A stretch of 22,889 bases of DNA from assembly GCA_964468755.1 (NCBI GenBank), contig CAYXWH010000026.1:1-22889 (forward strand). The letters are read 5' to 3'. A program made the translations under genes and the position numbers. The notes beneath the pieces are model-generated. The model had not been told where the DNA came from and did no database searches. It saw only the letters and a program-made list of their open reading frames with translations. This document shows, in pieces, positions 7,214 through 15,274 of the stretch. Each line of letters begins with the position of its first letter. Position 1 is the first letter of the stretch. This DNA comes from CAYXWH01 sp964468755. Its GTDB lineage: Bacteria; Chloroflexota; Dehalococcoidia; Dehalococcoidales; RBG-16-60-22.

Positions 7214-8058
7214 GGATTGAAAAAGCAGCCAGGACCGGTTTTTGTCTGGGAGTAAGGCGGGCTATCAACATGCTGGAAAAGATTGCCCGCGAACGCGGCG
7301 GTATAGAAACACTGGGCGCCGTGGTGCACAACCAGCAGGTACTGCAAAAGCTTTCCGAGATCGGGGTCAAAGTTGCCAGAGAGGTGACTGATATCAGCGG
7401 TGACACTGTCGTGACCAGTACCCACGGGGTAAGCCCGGAACTCGAAGAGGAGATTCGCGAAAGGCATATTGAAGTAATCAGTACCACATGCCCGTTTGTA
7501 CGCCGCGCCCATGTGGCGGCACGTAGGCTATCGGAATCCGGCTTTCTGGTCATTGTCTATGGTGACGCTGACCATCCCGAAGTAAAAGGAATTCTCGGCT
7601 GGACAAAGGGTCAGGGAATAGCCACCCTGGATGCAAAATCCCTGAATAAGCTCGAACAGATACCGAGGCGAATCGGGGTACTGTCACAGACCACACAGAT
7701 ACCAGCCCGTTTTGCCGATTTTACCAGGAAGCTCATTGACTACGCACTCGGTAAGGATGCCGAGATACGCATCATCGATACTATTTGTCATGACATCCGG
7801 GACAGGCAGGCAGCCGCCCTTGACTTGGCCGGCAGGGTTGACCTGATGCTCGTTGTCGGCGGGCGTTTCAGCGCCAATACCAATCATCTCGCCGAACTGT
7901 GCGCCACGATAACCGTAACCCACCACATTGAAACCGCCGATGATATTCAGTCGTCATGGCTCCACGGATGTGACAGCATCGGCGTCACCGGAGGTGCTTC
8001 CACCGCTGAGGAGACTGTCGACGCAGTGATGAAGAAGCTGAAGGAATCCCCTAGATGA
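7210..8058 (+). CDS. ispH: 4-hydroxy-3-methylbut-2-enyl diphosphate reductase
   Basis: IspH makes IPP and DMAPP from HMBPP at the end of the MEP isoprenoid pathway and holds an oxygen-sensitive iron-sulfur cluster. The three cluster cysteines are present: C12 in GFCLGV, C94 in TTCPFV and C193 in TICHDIRDRQ. H40 (VVHNQQV), H72 and the DHPEVKG loop (H122, E124) are substrate and proton-transfer residues, and SANTNH plus GGAST complete the C-terminal motifs. At 282 aa it is the usual length. ATG overlaps the acyltransferase stop. The last 8 bp overlap the end of the convergent gene at 8051. Confidence 0.95.
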   Translation: MRIEKAARTGFCLGVRRAINMLEKIARERGGIETLGAVVHNQQVLQKLSEIGVKVAREVTDISGDTVVTSTHGVSPELEEEIRERHIEVISTTCPFVRRAHVAARRLSESGFLVIVYGDADHPEVKGILGWTKGQGIATLDAKSLNKLEQIPRRIGVLSQTTQIPARFADFTRKLIDYALGKDAEIRIIDTICHDIRDRQAAALDLAGRVDLMLVVGGRFSANTNHLAELCATITVTHHIETADDIQSSWLHGCDSIGVTGGASTAEETVDAVMKKLKESPR

Positions 8059-8281
8059 CCAGGCAGGTCACCGTCCGCGATATGCCCGAAATAGGGTGAA
8101 TTTTGTCGGTCACTATGTCCCCGATATCATGCAGGGTTTCCCCTTCAATCATCGCAATGATGTCATAGGGACCGGTTACCGTATCGACCGAAGCCAACCC
8201 TTTCACCTTATTCAGAGCCATAACCACGTCCTTGGTTTTACCCACCGCTGTCTCAATAAGCACAAAAGCCTTTGCCGCCAT
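8051..8281 (-). CDS. Stand-alone Lrp/AsnC ligand-binding (RAM) domain protein
   Basis: This 76-aa protein is only the C-terminal effector-binding alpha/beta domain of Lrp/AsnC regulators, without a helix-turn-helix. It has the motif TVTGPYDIIAMIEGE (about residues 35-49) and the ending SGISRTVTCLVI. Such single-domain RAM proteins form oligomers and may sense amino acids or modulate full-length Lrp proteins; the ligand is unknown. A frame 7 codons longer exists (8302), but GAGGGTGG lies about 6 nt before the ATG at 8281, so I use that. It is alone on this strand, has a near-consensus promoter at 8332-8360, and meets ispH tail to tail with 8 bp overlap. Confidence 0.85.
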   Translation of the reverse strand: MAAKAFVLIETAVGKTKDVVMALNKVKGLASVDTVTGPYDIIAMIEGETLHDIGDIVTDKIHPISGISRTVTCLVI

Positions 8282-8331
8282 GAGACCACCCTCTTTCTCC
8301 ATTAATAATCACGCCCTCGCTGGTAATCCGT

Positions 8332-8360
8332 AGTATAAAGAGACGACTTCAAACTGTCAA
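8332..8360 (-). promoter_or_regulatory. Consensus promoter for the Lrp-domain gene
   Basis: On the minus strand TTGACA (8355-8360) and TATACT (8332-8337) are 17 bp apart. The -35 is perfect and the -10 differs by one base. A start near 8325 would give a leader of about 45 nt. Strong promoters of this quality suggest steady expression of the small protein. Confidence 0.75.
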
Positions 8361-8475
8361 GGTACGTTGCTCTTTTGAGGCCGATTATATTATCATAGTA
8401 GAGACTTATCCAACGACTAAATACTCCGCCATAGTTACCCAGGAGCGAGTTGCATGAACAGGAGAGGAGATTACC

Positions 8476-9633
8476 TTGGAATATTTCCTGACTGACCAGC
8501 AAAAAACGATTAAGAGCCTGGCAAGAAGAATTGCCGAGGAAAGGATACTCCCGGTACGTGCCCAGCTTGATGAAAAGGAGGAGTTTCCCTGGGCAATAAT
8601 GAAAGACCTGGCGGATGCTGACATGTTCCGTCTTTTTATCCCGGAAGAGTACGAGGGGCTGGGCGGCGGTTGCCTGGACTTATGCCTGGTGCTGGAAGAG
8701 CTGAGCCGGGTGTGCAGCGGTATTACCGTCAGCTACGCTGCCACCGCCCTGGGCTGCTACGCCCTGATAGAGTACGGTAGCGAAGAGCAAAAACAGAAAT
8801 ACCTTCCCGATATTGCTGATGGTAAAAAACTGGCGGCATTTGCCCTGACCGAGTCAACCGCCGGCAGTGACGCCAGCGCCATAATGACCACCGCGGATAA
8901 GGTAGACGGCGGCTATGTCCTTAACGGGACCAAACAGTTTATCTCCAATGGCGGCGTGGCAGAACTATACACCGTTATTGCTCTGACCGACAAAACCAGG
9001 GGCGCCCGCGGAGCCAGCGCCTTCCTGGTGGAAAAAGGGACGCCGGGGTTTTCCTTCGGCAAGAAGGAAAGTAAAATGGGCATTCGATCATCTGCCACCA
9101 CGGAACTGATTTTCAAGGACTGCCGGATACCTGAGGAGAATATTATCGGAAAACCGGGCATGGGTTTTATCATGACCATGAAAGTCCTTGACCGCTCGCG
9201 ACCCGGTATAGGAGCGCAGGCGCTCGGCATTGCCCAGGGTGCCCTGGAAGCCGCCTTTGATTACGCCCACCAGCGCGTTCAGTTCGGTCACCCGCTCACC
9301 AACCTGCCGGTGGTCCAGGACATGCTCGCCGAAATGGCGATACAGGTTGAAGCCGCACGGGCACTGGTCTATGCCACTGCCCGGACAGTGGATGGCGGTG
9401 CCAGAACCGTTACCGAGGAAGCCGCCATGGCCAAGGTCTTTGCGTCGGATGTTGCCATGAAAGTCGCCACTGACGCTGTCCAGATTTGCGGTGGTGCCGG
9501 CTACATGAGGGATTACCCGCTGGAGAAGATGATGCGTGATGCCAAAATCACCCAGATCTATGAGGGGTCAAACCAGGTTTTGAGAAATGCGATTGCCTCC
9601 CTGCTACGCAAGAGGAAGGCAAGACAAGCATGA
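8476..9633 (+). CDS. Acyl-CoA dehydrogenase
   Basis: This 385-aa FAD flavoenzyme should oxidise an acyl-CoA to the trans-2-enoyl-CoA, or run in reverse in some anaerobes. FAD and substrate signatures are AFALTESTAGSDAS (121-134), ICGGAGYMRDYPLE (337-350) and the C-terminal YEGSNQVLRNAIA (362-374), where Glu363 is the catalytic base typical of short-chain and butyryl-type enzymes. The start is TTG at 8476, chosen because AGGAG sits 6 nt upstream and no in-frame ATG fits better. The stop overlaps the etfB ATG (ATGA), so the dehydrogenase and its electron acceptor are coupled. Substrate chain length cannot be read from sequence by eye. Confidence 0.93.
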   Translation: MEYFLTDQQKTIKSLARRIAEERILPVRAQLDEKEEFPWAIMKDLADADMFRLFIPEEYEGLGGGCLDLCLVLEELSRVCSGITVSYAATALGCYALIEYGSEEQKQKYLPDIADGKKLAAFALTESTAGSDASAIMTTADKVDGGYVLNGTKQFISNGGVAELYTVIALTDKTRGARGASAFLVEKGTPGFSFGKKESKMGIRSSATTELIFKDCRIPEENIIGKPGMGFIMTMKVLDRSRPGIGAQALGIAQGALEAAFDYAHQRVQFGHPLTNLPVVQDMLAEMAIQVEAARALVYATARTVDGGARTVTEEAAMAKVFASDVAMKVATDAVQICGGAGYMRDYPLEKMMRDAKITQIYEGSNQVLRNAIASLLRKRKARQA

Positions 9634-10415
9634 AAATCATCGTTTGCCTGAAGCAGGTGCCCGGCACTACCGAAGTCAAAATTGACCCCGAGACCAGCAC
9701 CCTCGTCCGCCGGGGTATCAAGAATATCATCAACCCCTTTGATACCTATGCCATAGAGGAAGGCGTCCGCTTGCGGGAGCGATACGGCGGTGAAGTCACC
9801 GCAGTTACCATGGGTCCACCCCAGGCAGAAGAAGCGCTGCGGGAAGCCATTTCAGTTGGAGCGGACACTGCTCTCCTGCTAAGCGATAGCGCTTTTGCCG
9901 GTGCCGATACCTGGGCAACCGCCTTCACACTGGCGCAAGCCATAAAAAATGTATCCCCGTATGACCTAGTCATCTGCGGTCGGCAGACCATAGATGGCGA
10001 TACCGGGCAGGTAGCCCCGGAACTGGCTGAGATGCTGCAACTCCCGTTTATTGCCTATGTCAGCCAGATAGAAGCGATAGACAACGGGCTGATGCGTGTC
10101 CGGCGGATGGTGGAGGCGGGACATGAGATTGTGGAAGCGCCCCTGCCGTCAGTCATCTCGGTAACCAAGGAGATAAATACACCCCGCCTCCCCTCACTGC
10201 GCGGCATCAGCAGAGCCAAAAACGCCGCCATTCCGGTCTGGAATGCTGATAAGATTGGCGCCGATGAGAGCCTGGTTGGTCTGCGCGGGTCAAACACCAG
10301 GGTAACTAAAATCTTCTTTCCGCAAAGACACCGCCAGGGTGAAATTTTACACGGGGAACTGGAAAATCAGGTCGACGACCTGGTTAGCCGGCTCAAAAAT
10401 AGCGGACTGGCTTGA
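9630..10415 (+). CDS. etfB: Electron transfer flavoprotein beta subunit
   Basis: This 261-aa protein pairs with EtfA to accept electrons from the dehydrogenase upstream. MKIIVCLKQVPGT opens the fold, CGRQTIDGDTGQVAPELAE (116-134) is the nucleotide-binding loop that holds AMP in simple ETFs or a second FAD in bifurcating ones, and VTKEINTPRLPSLRGI is the beta-subunit signature. Its length and the loop do not decide between the two types. ATG overlaps the dehydrogenase stop. The presence of a ferredoxin domain on the partner makes the bifurcating class plausible. Confidence 0.94.
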   Translation: MKIIVCLKQVPGTTEVKIDPETSTLVRRGIKNIINPFDTYAIEEGVRLRERYGGEVTAVTMGPPQAEEALREAISVGADTALLLSDSAFAGADTWATAFTLAQAIKNVSPYDLVICGRQTIDGDTGQVAPELAEMLQLPFIAYVSQIEAIDNGLMRVRRMVEAGHEIVEAPLPSVISVTKEINTPRLPSLRGISRAKNAAIPVWNADKIGADESLVGLRGSNTRVTKIFFPQRHRQGEILHGELENQVDDLVSRLKNSGLA

Positions 10416-10426
10416 TAGGTGTGACT

Positions 10427-11605
10427 ATGGGAATTACTATTGACCTTGATAAATGTACCGGCTGCGGCAGCTGTGTCGGCGCCTGTCCCTTTGACCTGCT
10501 GGAAATTGCCGGCGATAAGGTCAGCCTGAAGGAAGGCTGCACTCTCTGCGGCGCCTGCCGGGACGCCTGTAACTTCGATGCCATAACCATCGAAGCGGAA
10601 ACAGAAACAGCGGAAGTAAACGATACTCACCGCGGTGTCTGGGTATTCGCCGAGCAGCGTGACGGCAGCATCAAAAGCGTGGCCGTTGAGCTGCTTGCCA
10701 AGGGCAGAGAGCTTGCCGACAGTCTCGGCACGGAACTGTGCGCGGTGTGCTTTGGTAATGAGATTCAGAATATCGATGGTCTGACCGCCAGTGGTGCCGA
10801 CAAGGTATATCTGGTCGAAAGTCCCGAACTGGCGGATAACCCGGAAGACCTACTCACCCGTCAGTTTGCCGAACTTATCCAACAGCACCAGCCCGAGATT
10901 GTCCTCGCCGGGGCTACCACGCTGGGACGCTCCTTTATTCCCCGGGTAGCCGCCATAGTAAACACCGGGCTCACTGCCGACTGTACCGGACTGGAAATCG
11001 ACCCGGGAAACCGGCTTCTTCTGCAGACCCGCCCCACCTTCGGCGGCAATATCATGGCAACCATCACCTGCCCCACCAAACGACCCCAGATGGCAACCGT
11101 CCGTCCCCGCACCTTTGGCAAGCAACCACCGAACCAGGCAAAAAAGGGGCAGGTAATCAAGGTGGACTTTAACCGGGAAAGAATCACCGCCAGGACCCGG
11201 CTGCTGGAACTCGTGAGCGATCTTACCCAACATGTAAAAATTGAAGACGCCGATAGTATCGTTTCCGGTGGAAGAGGACTGGGCAAAGCGGAAAACTTCA
11301 AGCTGCTGGAAGAACTGGCCAGCGTTATGGGGGCAGCGCTCGGCTCATCGCGCCCGCCGGTAGACGATGGCTGGCTCCCCTACTCCCATCAGGTGGGGCA
11401 GACTGGTAAAACGGTGTGCCCCCGGCTCTACGTCGCCTGCGGCATTTCCGGAGCCGTTCAGCACCTGGCTGGCATGCAGACCGCAGATATTATTGTCGCC
11501 ATCAATAATGACCCCGATGCCCCTATCTTTGATGTTGCCACTTATGGTATCATCGGCGACCTGTTCAAGGTAGTGCCGATGCTTATTGACAGGCTTAAGG
11601 GGTAA
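10427..11605 (+). CDS. etfA: Electron transfer flavoprotein alpha subunit with N-terminal 2[4Fe-4S] ferredoxin domain
   Basis: This 392-aa EtfA starts with a ferredoxin-like domain binding two 4Fe-4S clusters: C10, C13, C16, C20 and C38, C41, C44, C48. The EtfA fold follows. The FAD site is intact: SGGRGLG (280-286), GSSRP (306-310), QTGKTVCP (325-332), ISGAVQH (340-346) and NNDPDAPIF (360-368). Similar ferredoxin-fused EtfA subunits occur in anaerobes, for example the caffeyl-CoA reductase CarE and lactate dehydrogenase LctC of Acetobacterium, where ETF bifurcates electrons. The open frame extends to a TTG at 10412, but ATG 10427 has AGGTG 6 nt upstream. It lies 11 nt after etfB. Confidence 0.94.
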   Translation: MGITIDLDKCTGCGSCVGACPFDLLEIAGDKVSLKEGCTLCGACRDACNFDAITIEAETETAEVNDTHRGVWVFAEQRDGSIKSVAVELLAKGRELADSLGTELCAVCFGNEIQNIDGLTASGADKVYLVESPELADNPEDLLTRQFAELIQQHQPEIVLAGATTLGRSFIPRVAAIVNTGLTADCTGLEIDPGNRLLLQTRPTFGGNIMATITCPTKRPQMATVRPRTFGKQPPNQAKKGQVIKVDFNRERITARTRLLELVSDLTQHVKIEDADSIVSGGRGLGKAENFKLLEELASVMGAALGSSRPPVDDGWLPYSHQVGQTGKTVCPRLYVACGISGAVQHLAGMQTADIIVAINNDPDAPIFDVATYGIIGDLFKVVPMLIDRLKG

Positions 11606-11616
11606 TCTGTTACAAT
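11586..11616 (+). promoter_or_regulatory. Possible promoter of the FKBP gene
   Basis: TTGACA (11586-11591) and TACAAT (11611-11616) match well but are 19 bp apart, two more than ideal. The -35 lies inside the end of etfA. A start near 11623 leaves a leader of about 80 nt before the FKBP ATG. Confidence 0.4.
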
Positions 11617-11703
11617 ACAGGTCTACCCCGGAGCATCAGATGAAACAAATCTGTTCGATATGGGCTCAAGCGAAAGATTAAAAACATAGCAAGGAGGCAG
11701 AAA

Positions 11704-12132
11704 ATGGCCAGAGCAAAAACCGGGGATACCGTAAGTGTGCATTACACAGGAAAACTGGATGATGGCACCATATTCGATACCTCAGCCGAACGGGAACCTC
11801 TGCAGTTTACCATCGGCGAAAACCAGGTAATTCCCGGCTTTGAGCAGGCGGTCATCGGAATGGAACCGGGCGATTCCAAAAGCACCCGAATCCCTGCCGA
11901 AGAAGCCTATGGACCTCACCATGATGAGATGGTGGTTACGCTGGATAAAAGTCATCTCCCCGAGGGAATGGAACCGGAGGTTGAGCAGCGCTTTCAGCTC
12001 CGCCAGCCCGACGGACAGACCTTCATCGCCAAAGTAACCGATATTGGCGAATCGAATATCACCCTGGATGCCAATCATCCTCTGGCCGGGGAGGCCCTTA
12101 CCTTTGATATCCAGCTTACCCAGATAGCATAA
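11704..12132 (+). CDS. SlyD-like FKBP-type peptidyl-prolyl cis-trans isomerase
   Basis: This 142-aa cytoplasmic folding helper speeds proline isomerisation. The FKBP core is split around an insert-in-flap chaperone domain (about residues 70-122), the SlyD layout. Active-site features visible are VHYTGKLDDGTIFDTS (12-27) and VIPGFEQAVIGM (42-53), and the SlyD signature DANHPLAGEALTF is at 122-134. The E. coli histidine-rich metal-binding tail is absent; the protein ends in QLTQIA, typical of shorter SlyD proteins. AGGAGG upstream of ATG 11704 is a strong ribosome site. The gene stands alone between etfA and a convergent chloride transporter. Confidence 0.92.
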   Translation: MARAKTGDTVSVHYTGKLDDGTIFDTSAEREPLQFTIGENQVIPGFEQAVIGMEPGDSKSTRIPAEEAYGPHHDEMVVTLDKSHLPEGMEPEVEQRFQLRQPDGQTFIAKVTDIGESNITLDANHPLAGEALTFDIQLTQIA

Positions 12133-12149
12133 TCGCCACTGCGCGATTA
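12130..12149 (+). terminator. Hairpin at the end of the FKBP gene
   Basis: TAATCGC (12130-12136, including the stop codon) pairs perfectly with GCGATTA (12143-12149) over a 6-nt loop and is followed by a CTACTTTTC stretch. This is a compact terminator-like element that overlaps the stop codon; the T-run is interrupted. Confidence 0.5.
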
Positions 12150-12242
12150 CTACTTTTCAACAGGCAGAGAGCATAGTGGTCCGGCAACCGGGCAGGTAAA
12201 TCTATCCGGTGATGTACCGGCAATAAAAACAAATCGTGTCTT

Positions 12243-12265
12243 CCGGTCAATCATCTGGAGACCGG
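12243..12265 (-). terminator. Hairpin after the ClC gene
   Basis: CCGGTC and GACCGG form a 6-bp stem with an 11-nt loop directly after the ClC stop codon. Read on the minus strand it is followed about 12 nt later by a T-rich run (TTTGTTTTTATT). Confidence 0.35.
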
Positions 12266-12266
12266 T

Positions 12267-14024
12267 TTACTTTCGTGCTCTGCTCGCTCTTTTTCTCCTA
12301 CTCACCCGGCGCCGGTAGGCATTGATGATATCATAACGGCGCAACACACCGAGTAGCCGCCGTCGGTCATCGCGGCTGACTACCGGAATACGCCCGTATT
12401 CCTGTTCACTACCGCTCAATACATGATGCAGAGACTGGTCAGGATACACCACAAAAGGCGACTGGGTGGCAATATCCCCCGCGGTCAGCCCGGCGTTTTC
12501 TCTTTCCAGGTAATGCTCAACATCAGTTAACGTTACTATGCCGGATAAACGCCCCTCCGCATCCAGAACCGGGAAACCGTGATGCTCTGATTTCCGGAAT
12601 AGCTTGATGAGTTCTTTTACCGGCATTTCCGCCGGAACGGTGGGAAAGTCACGCGTCATCGCCTCGGCTACGGTTATATCCCGCATCACGTCCGCCATCT
12701 CGCCACGACGGATATCAACGCCCCGTCGTAATAGCTTGATGGTATAAATGTTTTCCCGTTTCAGGCTCCGACTAAGCGCCGTGCTGACGGCAACTGCCAC
12801 CATTAACGGCAGAATAATGGCATAGTCTCCCGTCATCTCATAAACTATCAGCGTTGCCGAGAATGGAGCCCGTGCCGCCGCCGAAAACACCGCCGCCATT
12901 CCCACAATACCATAAGCGCCCACCGGACCGGTGATATCGGGAAAGACGTGACCAAAAGCGGTACCAACCGCGGCTCCCAGCATGGCACCGATAAACAGGC
13001 TCGGGGCAAACACCCCACCACTGCCACCACTGCCCAGGGTAACCGAGGTAGCGACAACCTTCAGCACCAGTAGTATCAGCAGTGTTTGCAGCACCACTTG
13101 CCCGGAGAGAGCTCTTTCAATACCTTCGTAGCCCACACCGAACAGGTCATGGCTGTAAAGACCGATGAGCCCTACAATCAGACCACCCAAAACCGGTTTC
13201 AGGTATTCCGGGAATTTAAAAGCGTCAAATAATTCCTCACATCGGTAAAGCAGGGTAATGAACGCCAGAGCAAACAGCCCGGCAAAGATACCCAGCACGA
13301 CGTAAAAACCTATTTCCCAGTTGCTCACCATACCAAATTCGGGAATTATAAAGGCGCGCTGATTGCCCAAAAAGGCCTGTGCCAGAAAGTCAGCCACCAC
13401 CGAGCTGATAACAATGTAGGCAAATCTCGGCGTCACCACTCTGCCCAGTATCACTTCAAGCGCAAAAAATACGCCGGCAATTGGTGCGTTAAAGGTAGCC
13501 GAGATGCCACCGGCAGCACCACAGGCAACCAGGGTTTTCAAGGTATCAGTAGGCAATTTGAACCACTGACCTATGGATGAACCGGCCGAAGCCCCAATCT
13601 GAACAATGGGACCCTCACGACCTACCGAACCCCCGCTGCCAATACAGAGCGATGATGCCAGTGCCTTGATAAATGCCACCCGCGGGCGTATCCGGCCGCC
13701 TTTTACCGCGACCGACTCCATCACCTCGGGAACACCGTGCCCCCTGGCTTCACGGGCAAAGAAATATACCAGGGGACCAACCAGTAACCCGCCAATAGCC
13801 GGAATTACAATTACGTAATACTGCCCGAGGAAGGACAAGACACTTTCGCCGCCTTCAAAGAAAAGGGACTGGAAATTCAGTATCAACCACCGGAAAGCAA
13901 TTGCTCCAAACCCGGATATTACTCCGATAATCACCGCCAGGATAAAACCCATGGCTACTTCTGACGACCGCAGCCATGAAACTACAGAAACCAGTCTTAA
14001 CTTAAGAAAATCCTTGACTATCAT
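12267..14024 (-). CDS. ClC-family chloride channel/transporter with C-terminal CBS pair
   Basis: This 585-aa membrane protein passes chloride. Its pore motifs are GHGVPEV (95-101; the usual serine is His96), GREGP (135-139; Glu137 is the external gating glutamate), GGVFAP (336-341) and Tyr427, the inner chloride-coordinating tyrosine. The site matching E203 of E. coli ClC, the proton-pathway glutamate, is Val191 after Glu190, as in ClC channels. Two CBS domains follow (about 451-505 and 513-570), probably sensing nucleotides. The C-terminus is strongly basic. ATG 14024 has only a weak, distant AGGA; Met25 is an alternative. It is convergent with the FKBP gene and divergent from yceD. Confidence 0.92.
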   Translation of the reverse strand: MIVKDFLKLRLVSVVSWLRSSEVAMGFILAVIIGVISGFGAIAFRWLILNFQSLFFEGGESVLSFLGQYYVIVIPAIGGLLVGPLVYFFAREARGHGVPEVMESVAVKGGRIRPRVAFIKALASSLCIGSGGSVGREGPIVQIGASAGSSIGQWFKLPTDTLKTLVACGAAGGISATFNAPIAGVFFALEVILGRVVTPRFAYIVISSVVADFLAQAFLGNQRAFIIPEFGMVSNWEIGFYVVLGIFAGLFALAFITLLYRCEELFDAFKFPEYLKPVLGGLIVGLIGLYSHDLFGVGYEGIERALSGQVVLQTLLILLVLKVVATSVTLGSGGSGGVFAPSLFIGAMLGAAVGTAFGHVFPDITGPVGAYGIVGMAAVFSAAARAPFSATLIVYEMTGDYAIILPLMVAVAVSTALSRSLKRENIYTIKLLRRGVDIRRGEMADVMRDITVAEAMTRDFPTVPAEMPVKELIKLFRKSEHHGFPVLDAEGRLSGIVTLTDVEHYLERENAGLTAGDIATQSPFVVYPDQSLHHVLSGSEQEYGRIPVVSRDDRRRLLGVLRRYDIINAYRRRVSRRKRASRARK

Positions 14025-14414
14025 CTTTCAGATATTCCTATCCCCGGTTCAGGGCAATGAGGCGTTACTAACCTGCATGTGGACTACTGAGGAAAGCATC
14101 CCAAAGCAAAACAGAACCACAGAAAACTGACGTGAGAACTACACAGAGACGTTGGGTAGATTGAACCTGGCACACTTGAATTGGCCCGTATACTACTGTC
14201 TGTTTCTGAATCCATCTATTATACATAATATTACCATAAAACAGGCTTGTCCCTCAAGTCCGCACGACTAATATTTCTTGATTACATTATATTAGTTGAA
14301 TTTATCACGCTGGATATAACCACTCAAACACCGTCTCCATTTTAATGAACTTGCGGCAATCAGGTAGTTTCCACTATAATAGGTGGGACAACTGAATGGT
14401 GGGGAGGGGATGCC
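14025..14414. other. Divergent intergenic region between ClC and yceD
   Basis: This 390-bp AT-rich stretch holds no convincing gene on either strand. The right end carries the yceD promoter (14351-14380). On the minus strand TTGAGG (14252-14257) and TAATAT (14228-14233) at 18 bp could be a weak ClC promoter, and a lone TATAAT lies at 14218-14223; this would leave a leader of about 200 nt. I see no riboswitch fold by eye in that leader. Confidence 0.4.
14351..14380 (+). promoter_or_regulatory. Promoter of yceD-rpmF
   Basis: TTGCGG (14351-14356) and a perfect TATAAT (14375-14380) stand 18 bp apart. The start near 14387 leaves a leader of about 28 nt with GGGGAGGGG before ATG 14415. Confidence 0.7.
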
Positions 14415-14930
14415 ATGCAGATGAATGTATCTCAGTTGCTTCAGGCACCGGTTGGAACGACTCGGAATTTCCAGATAAAAGAAGTCATCGACGTTATCAA
14501 TGATGGACAACTACATCCGATTGAGGGGAAAGTTCGAATGCTCCGTACCTCGCGTAGTATACTGGTAAAAGGCAAACTAAGGACTGAGGTTGAACTGACG
14601 TGCAGTCGCTGTTTGAGCCCGTTTGTCAGCCCCCTCAATCTCATTATTGAAGAGGAGTATATGCCCACGGTTGATGTGTTTACCGGAATACCGTTACCGT
14701 TGCCCGATGAACCGGGCTCGTTCACCATTGACAGCCACCACATTCTTGACCTAACCGAAGCCGTTCGCCAGTACAGCCTGCTGTCTATCCCGATGAAACC
14801 TGTTTGCGATAATGACTGCGCCGGTCTGTGCCCCATCTGCGGACAGAATCTCAACCAGGGACCCTGTGACTGCTCGGCGCAGAAAATAGACCCGCGCTGG
14901 TCAACACTTATTCAGTCCCGGAAACAGTAA
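14415..14930 (+). CDS. YceD/DUF177 family protein (23S rRNA accumulation protein)
   Basis: This 171-aa cytoplasmic protein belongs to DUF177/YceD, which is almost always found just before rpmF and affects 23S rRNA accumulation in E. coli and plants. The core beta-rich region contains ELTCSRCLSPF with the C63/C66 pair. A C-terminal metal-binding-like module has C131, C135, C139, C142, C151 and C153 (CDNDCAGLCPICG then CDC), the usual form in Gram-positive and Chloroflexi members. A GGGGAGGGG site precedes ATG 14415 and rpmF follows after 31 nt. Confidence 0.88.
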   Translation: MQMNVSQLLQAPVGTTRNFQIKEVIDVINDGQLHPIEGKVRMLRTSRSILVKGKLRTEVELTCSRCLSPFVSPLNLIIEEEYMPTVDVFTGIPLPLPDEPGSFTIDSHHILDLTEAVRQYSLLSIPMKPVCDNDCAGLCPICGQNLNQGPCDCSAQKIDPRWSTLIQSRKQ

Positions 14931-14961
14931 AACAAAATGCGTAAGGAAACGGAGTAACTAT

Positions 14962-15165
14962 ATGGGAGCGCTACCGAAGAAAAAAGTATCCAAATCGCGC
15001 CGTGGTCAAAGGCGCAACCACATTGCAGCACAGGTACCGGCAGTGGAGCTCTGCCCGCAATGCCACAATCCCAAGCTCCCCCATCATGTGTGCCCCACAT
15101 GCGGAAGCTATGCCGGCAGGGAGATTGTAGAGGTTGAAAGCCCGCGGAAGAAGACCGGCCGATAG
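14962..15165 (+). CDS. rpmF: 50S ribosomal protein L32
   Basis: This 67-aa basic ribosomal protein starts MGALPKKKVSKSRRGQRR and carries the zinc ribbon C31, C34, C44, C47 (CPQC and CPTC), the zinc-binding form of L32. It sits on the large subunit near the peptidyl transferase region. A GGAG site lies shortly before ATG 14962. It follows yceD in the usual order and precedes fabD by 109 nt; plsX and fabH, which often stand here, are absent. Confidence 0.96.
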   Translation: MGALPKKKVSKSRRGQRRNHIAAQVPAVELCPQCHNPKLPHHVCPTCGSYAGREIVEVESPRKKTGR

Positions 15166-15202
15166 CCCCTCCCCTCCGTCTGGCTTCCTTTCATGCTTCT
15201 TT

Positions 15203-15226
15203 TTGATTATAATCTTGATTATAATC
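15203..15226 (+). promoter_or_regulatory. Tandem 12-bp repeat with palindromic GATTATAATC, upstream of fabD
   Basis: TTGATTATAATC occurs twice head to tail without a spacer. Each unit contains the perfect 10-bp palindrome GATTATAATC, and each palindrome contains a TATAAT hexamer (15208-15213 and 15220-15225). The -35 regions are poor. The sequence could be a pair of -10 boxes inside two operator half-turns spaced 12 bp apart, 49 bp before the fabD start. The binding protein is not known. Confidence 0.5.
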
Positions 15227-15274
15227 CAGGCAGCAACTTTCATTCCGGCGTAACACCTATCATGGAGAATAACC

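Noticed and set aside
14025..14414. Possible small gene on either strand in the ClC-yceD gap.
   Set aside because: The longest frame overlaps yceD antisense and has no ribosome site or recognisable protein; the region looks regulatory.
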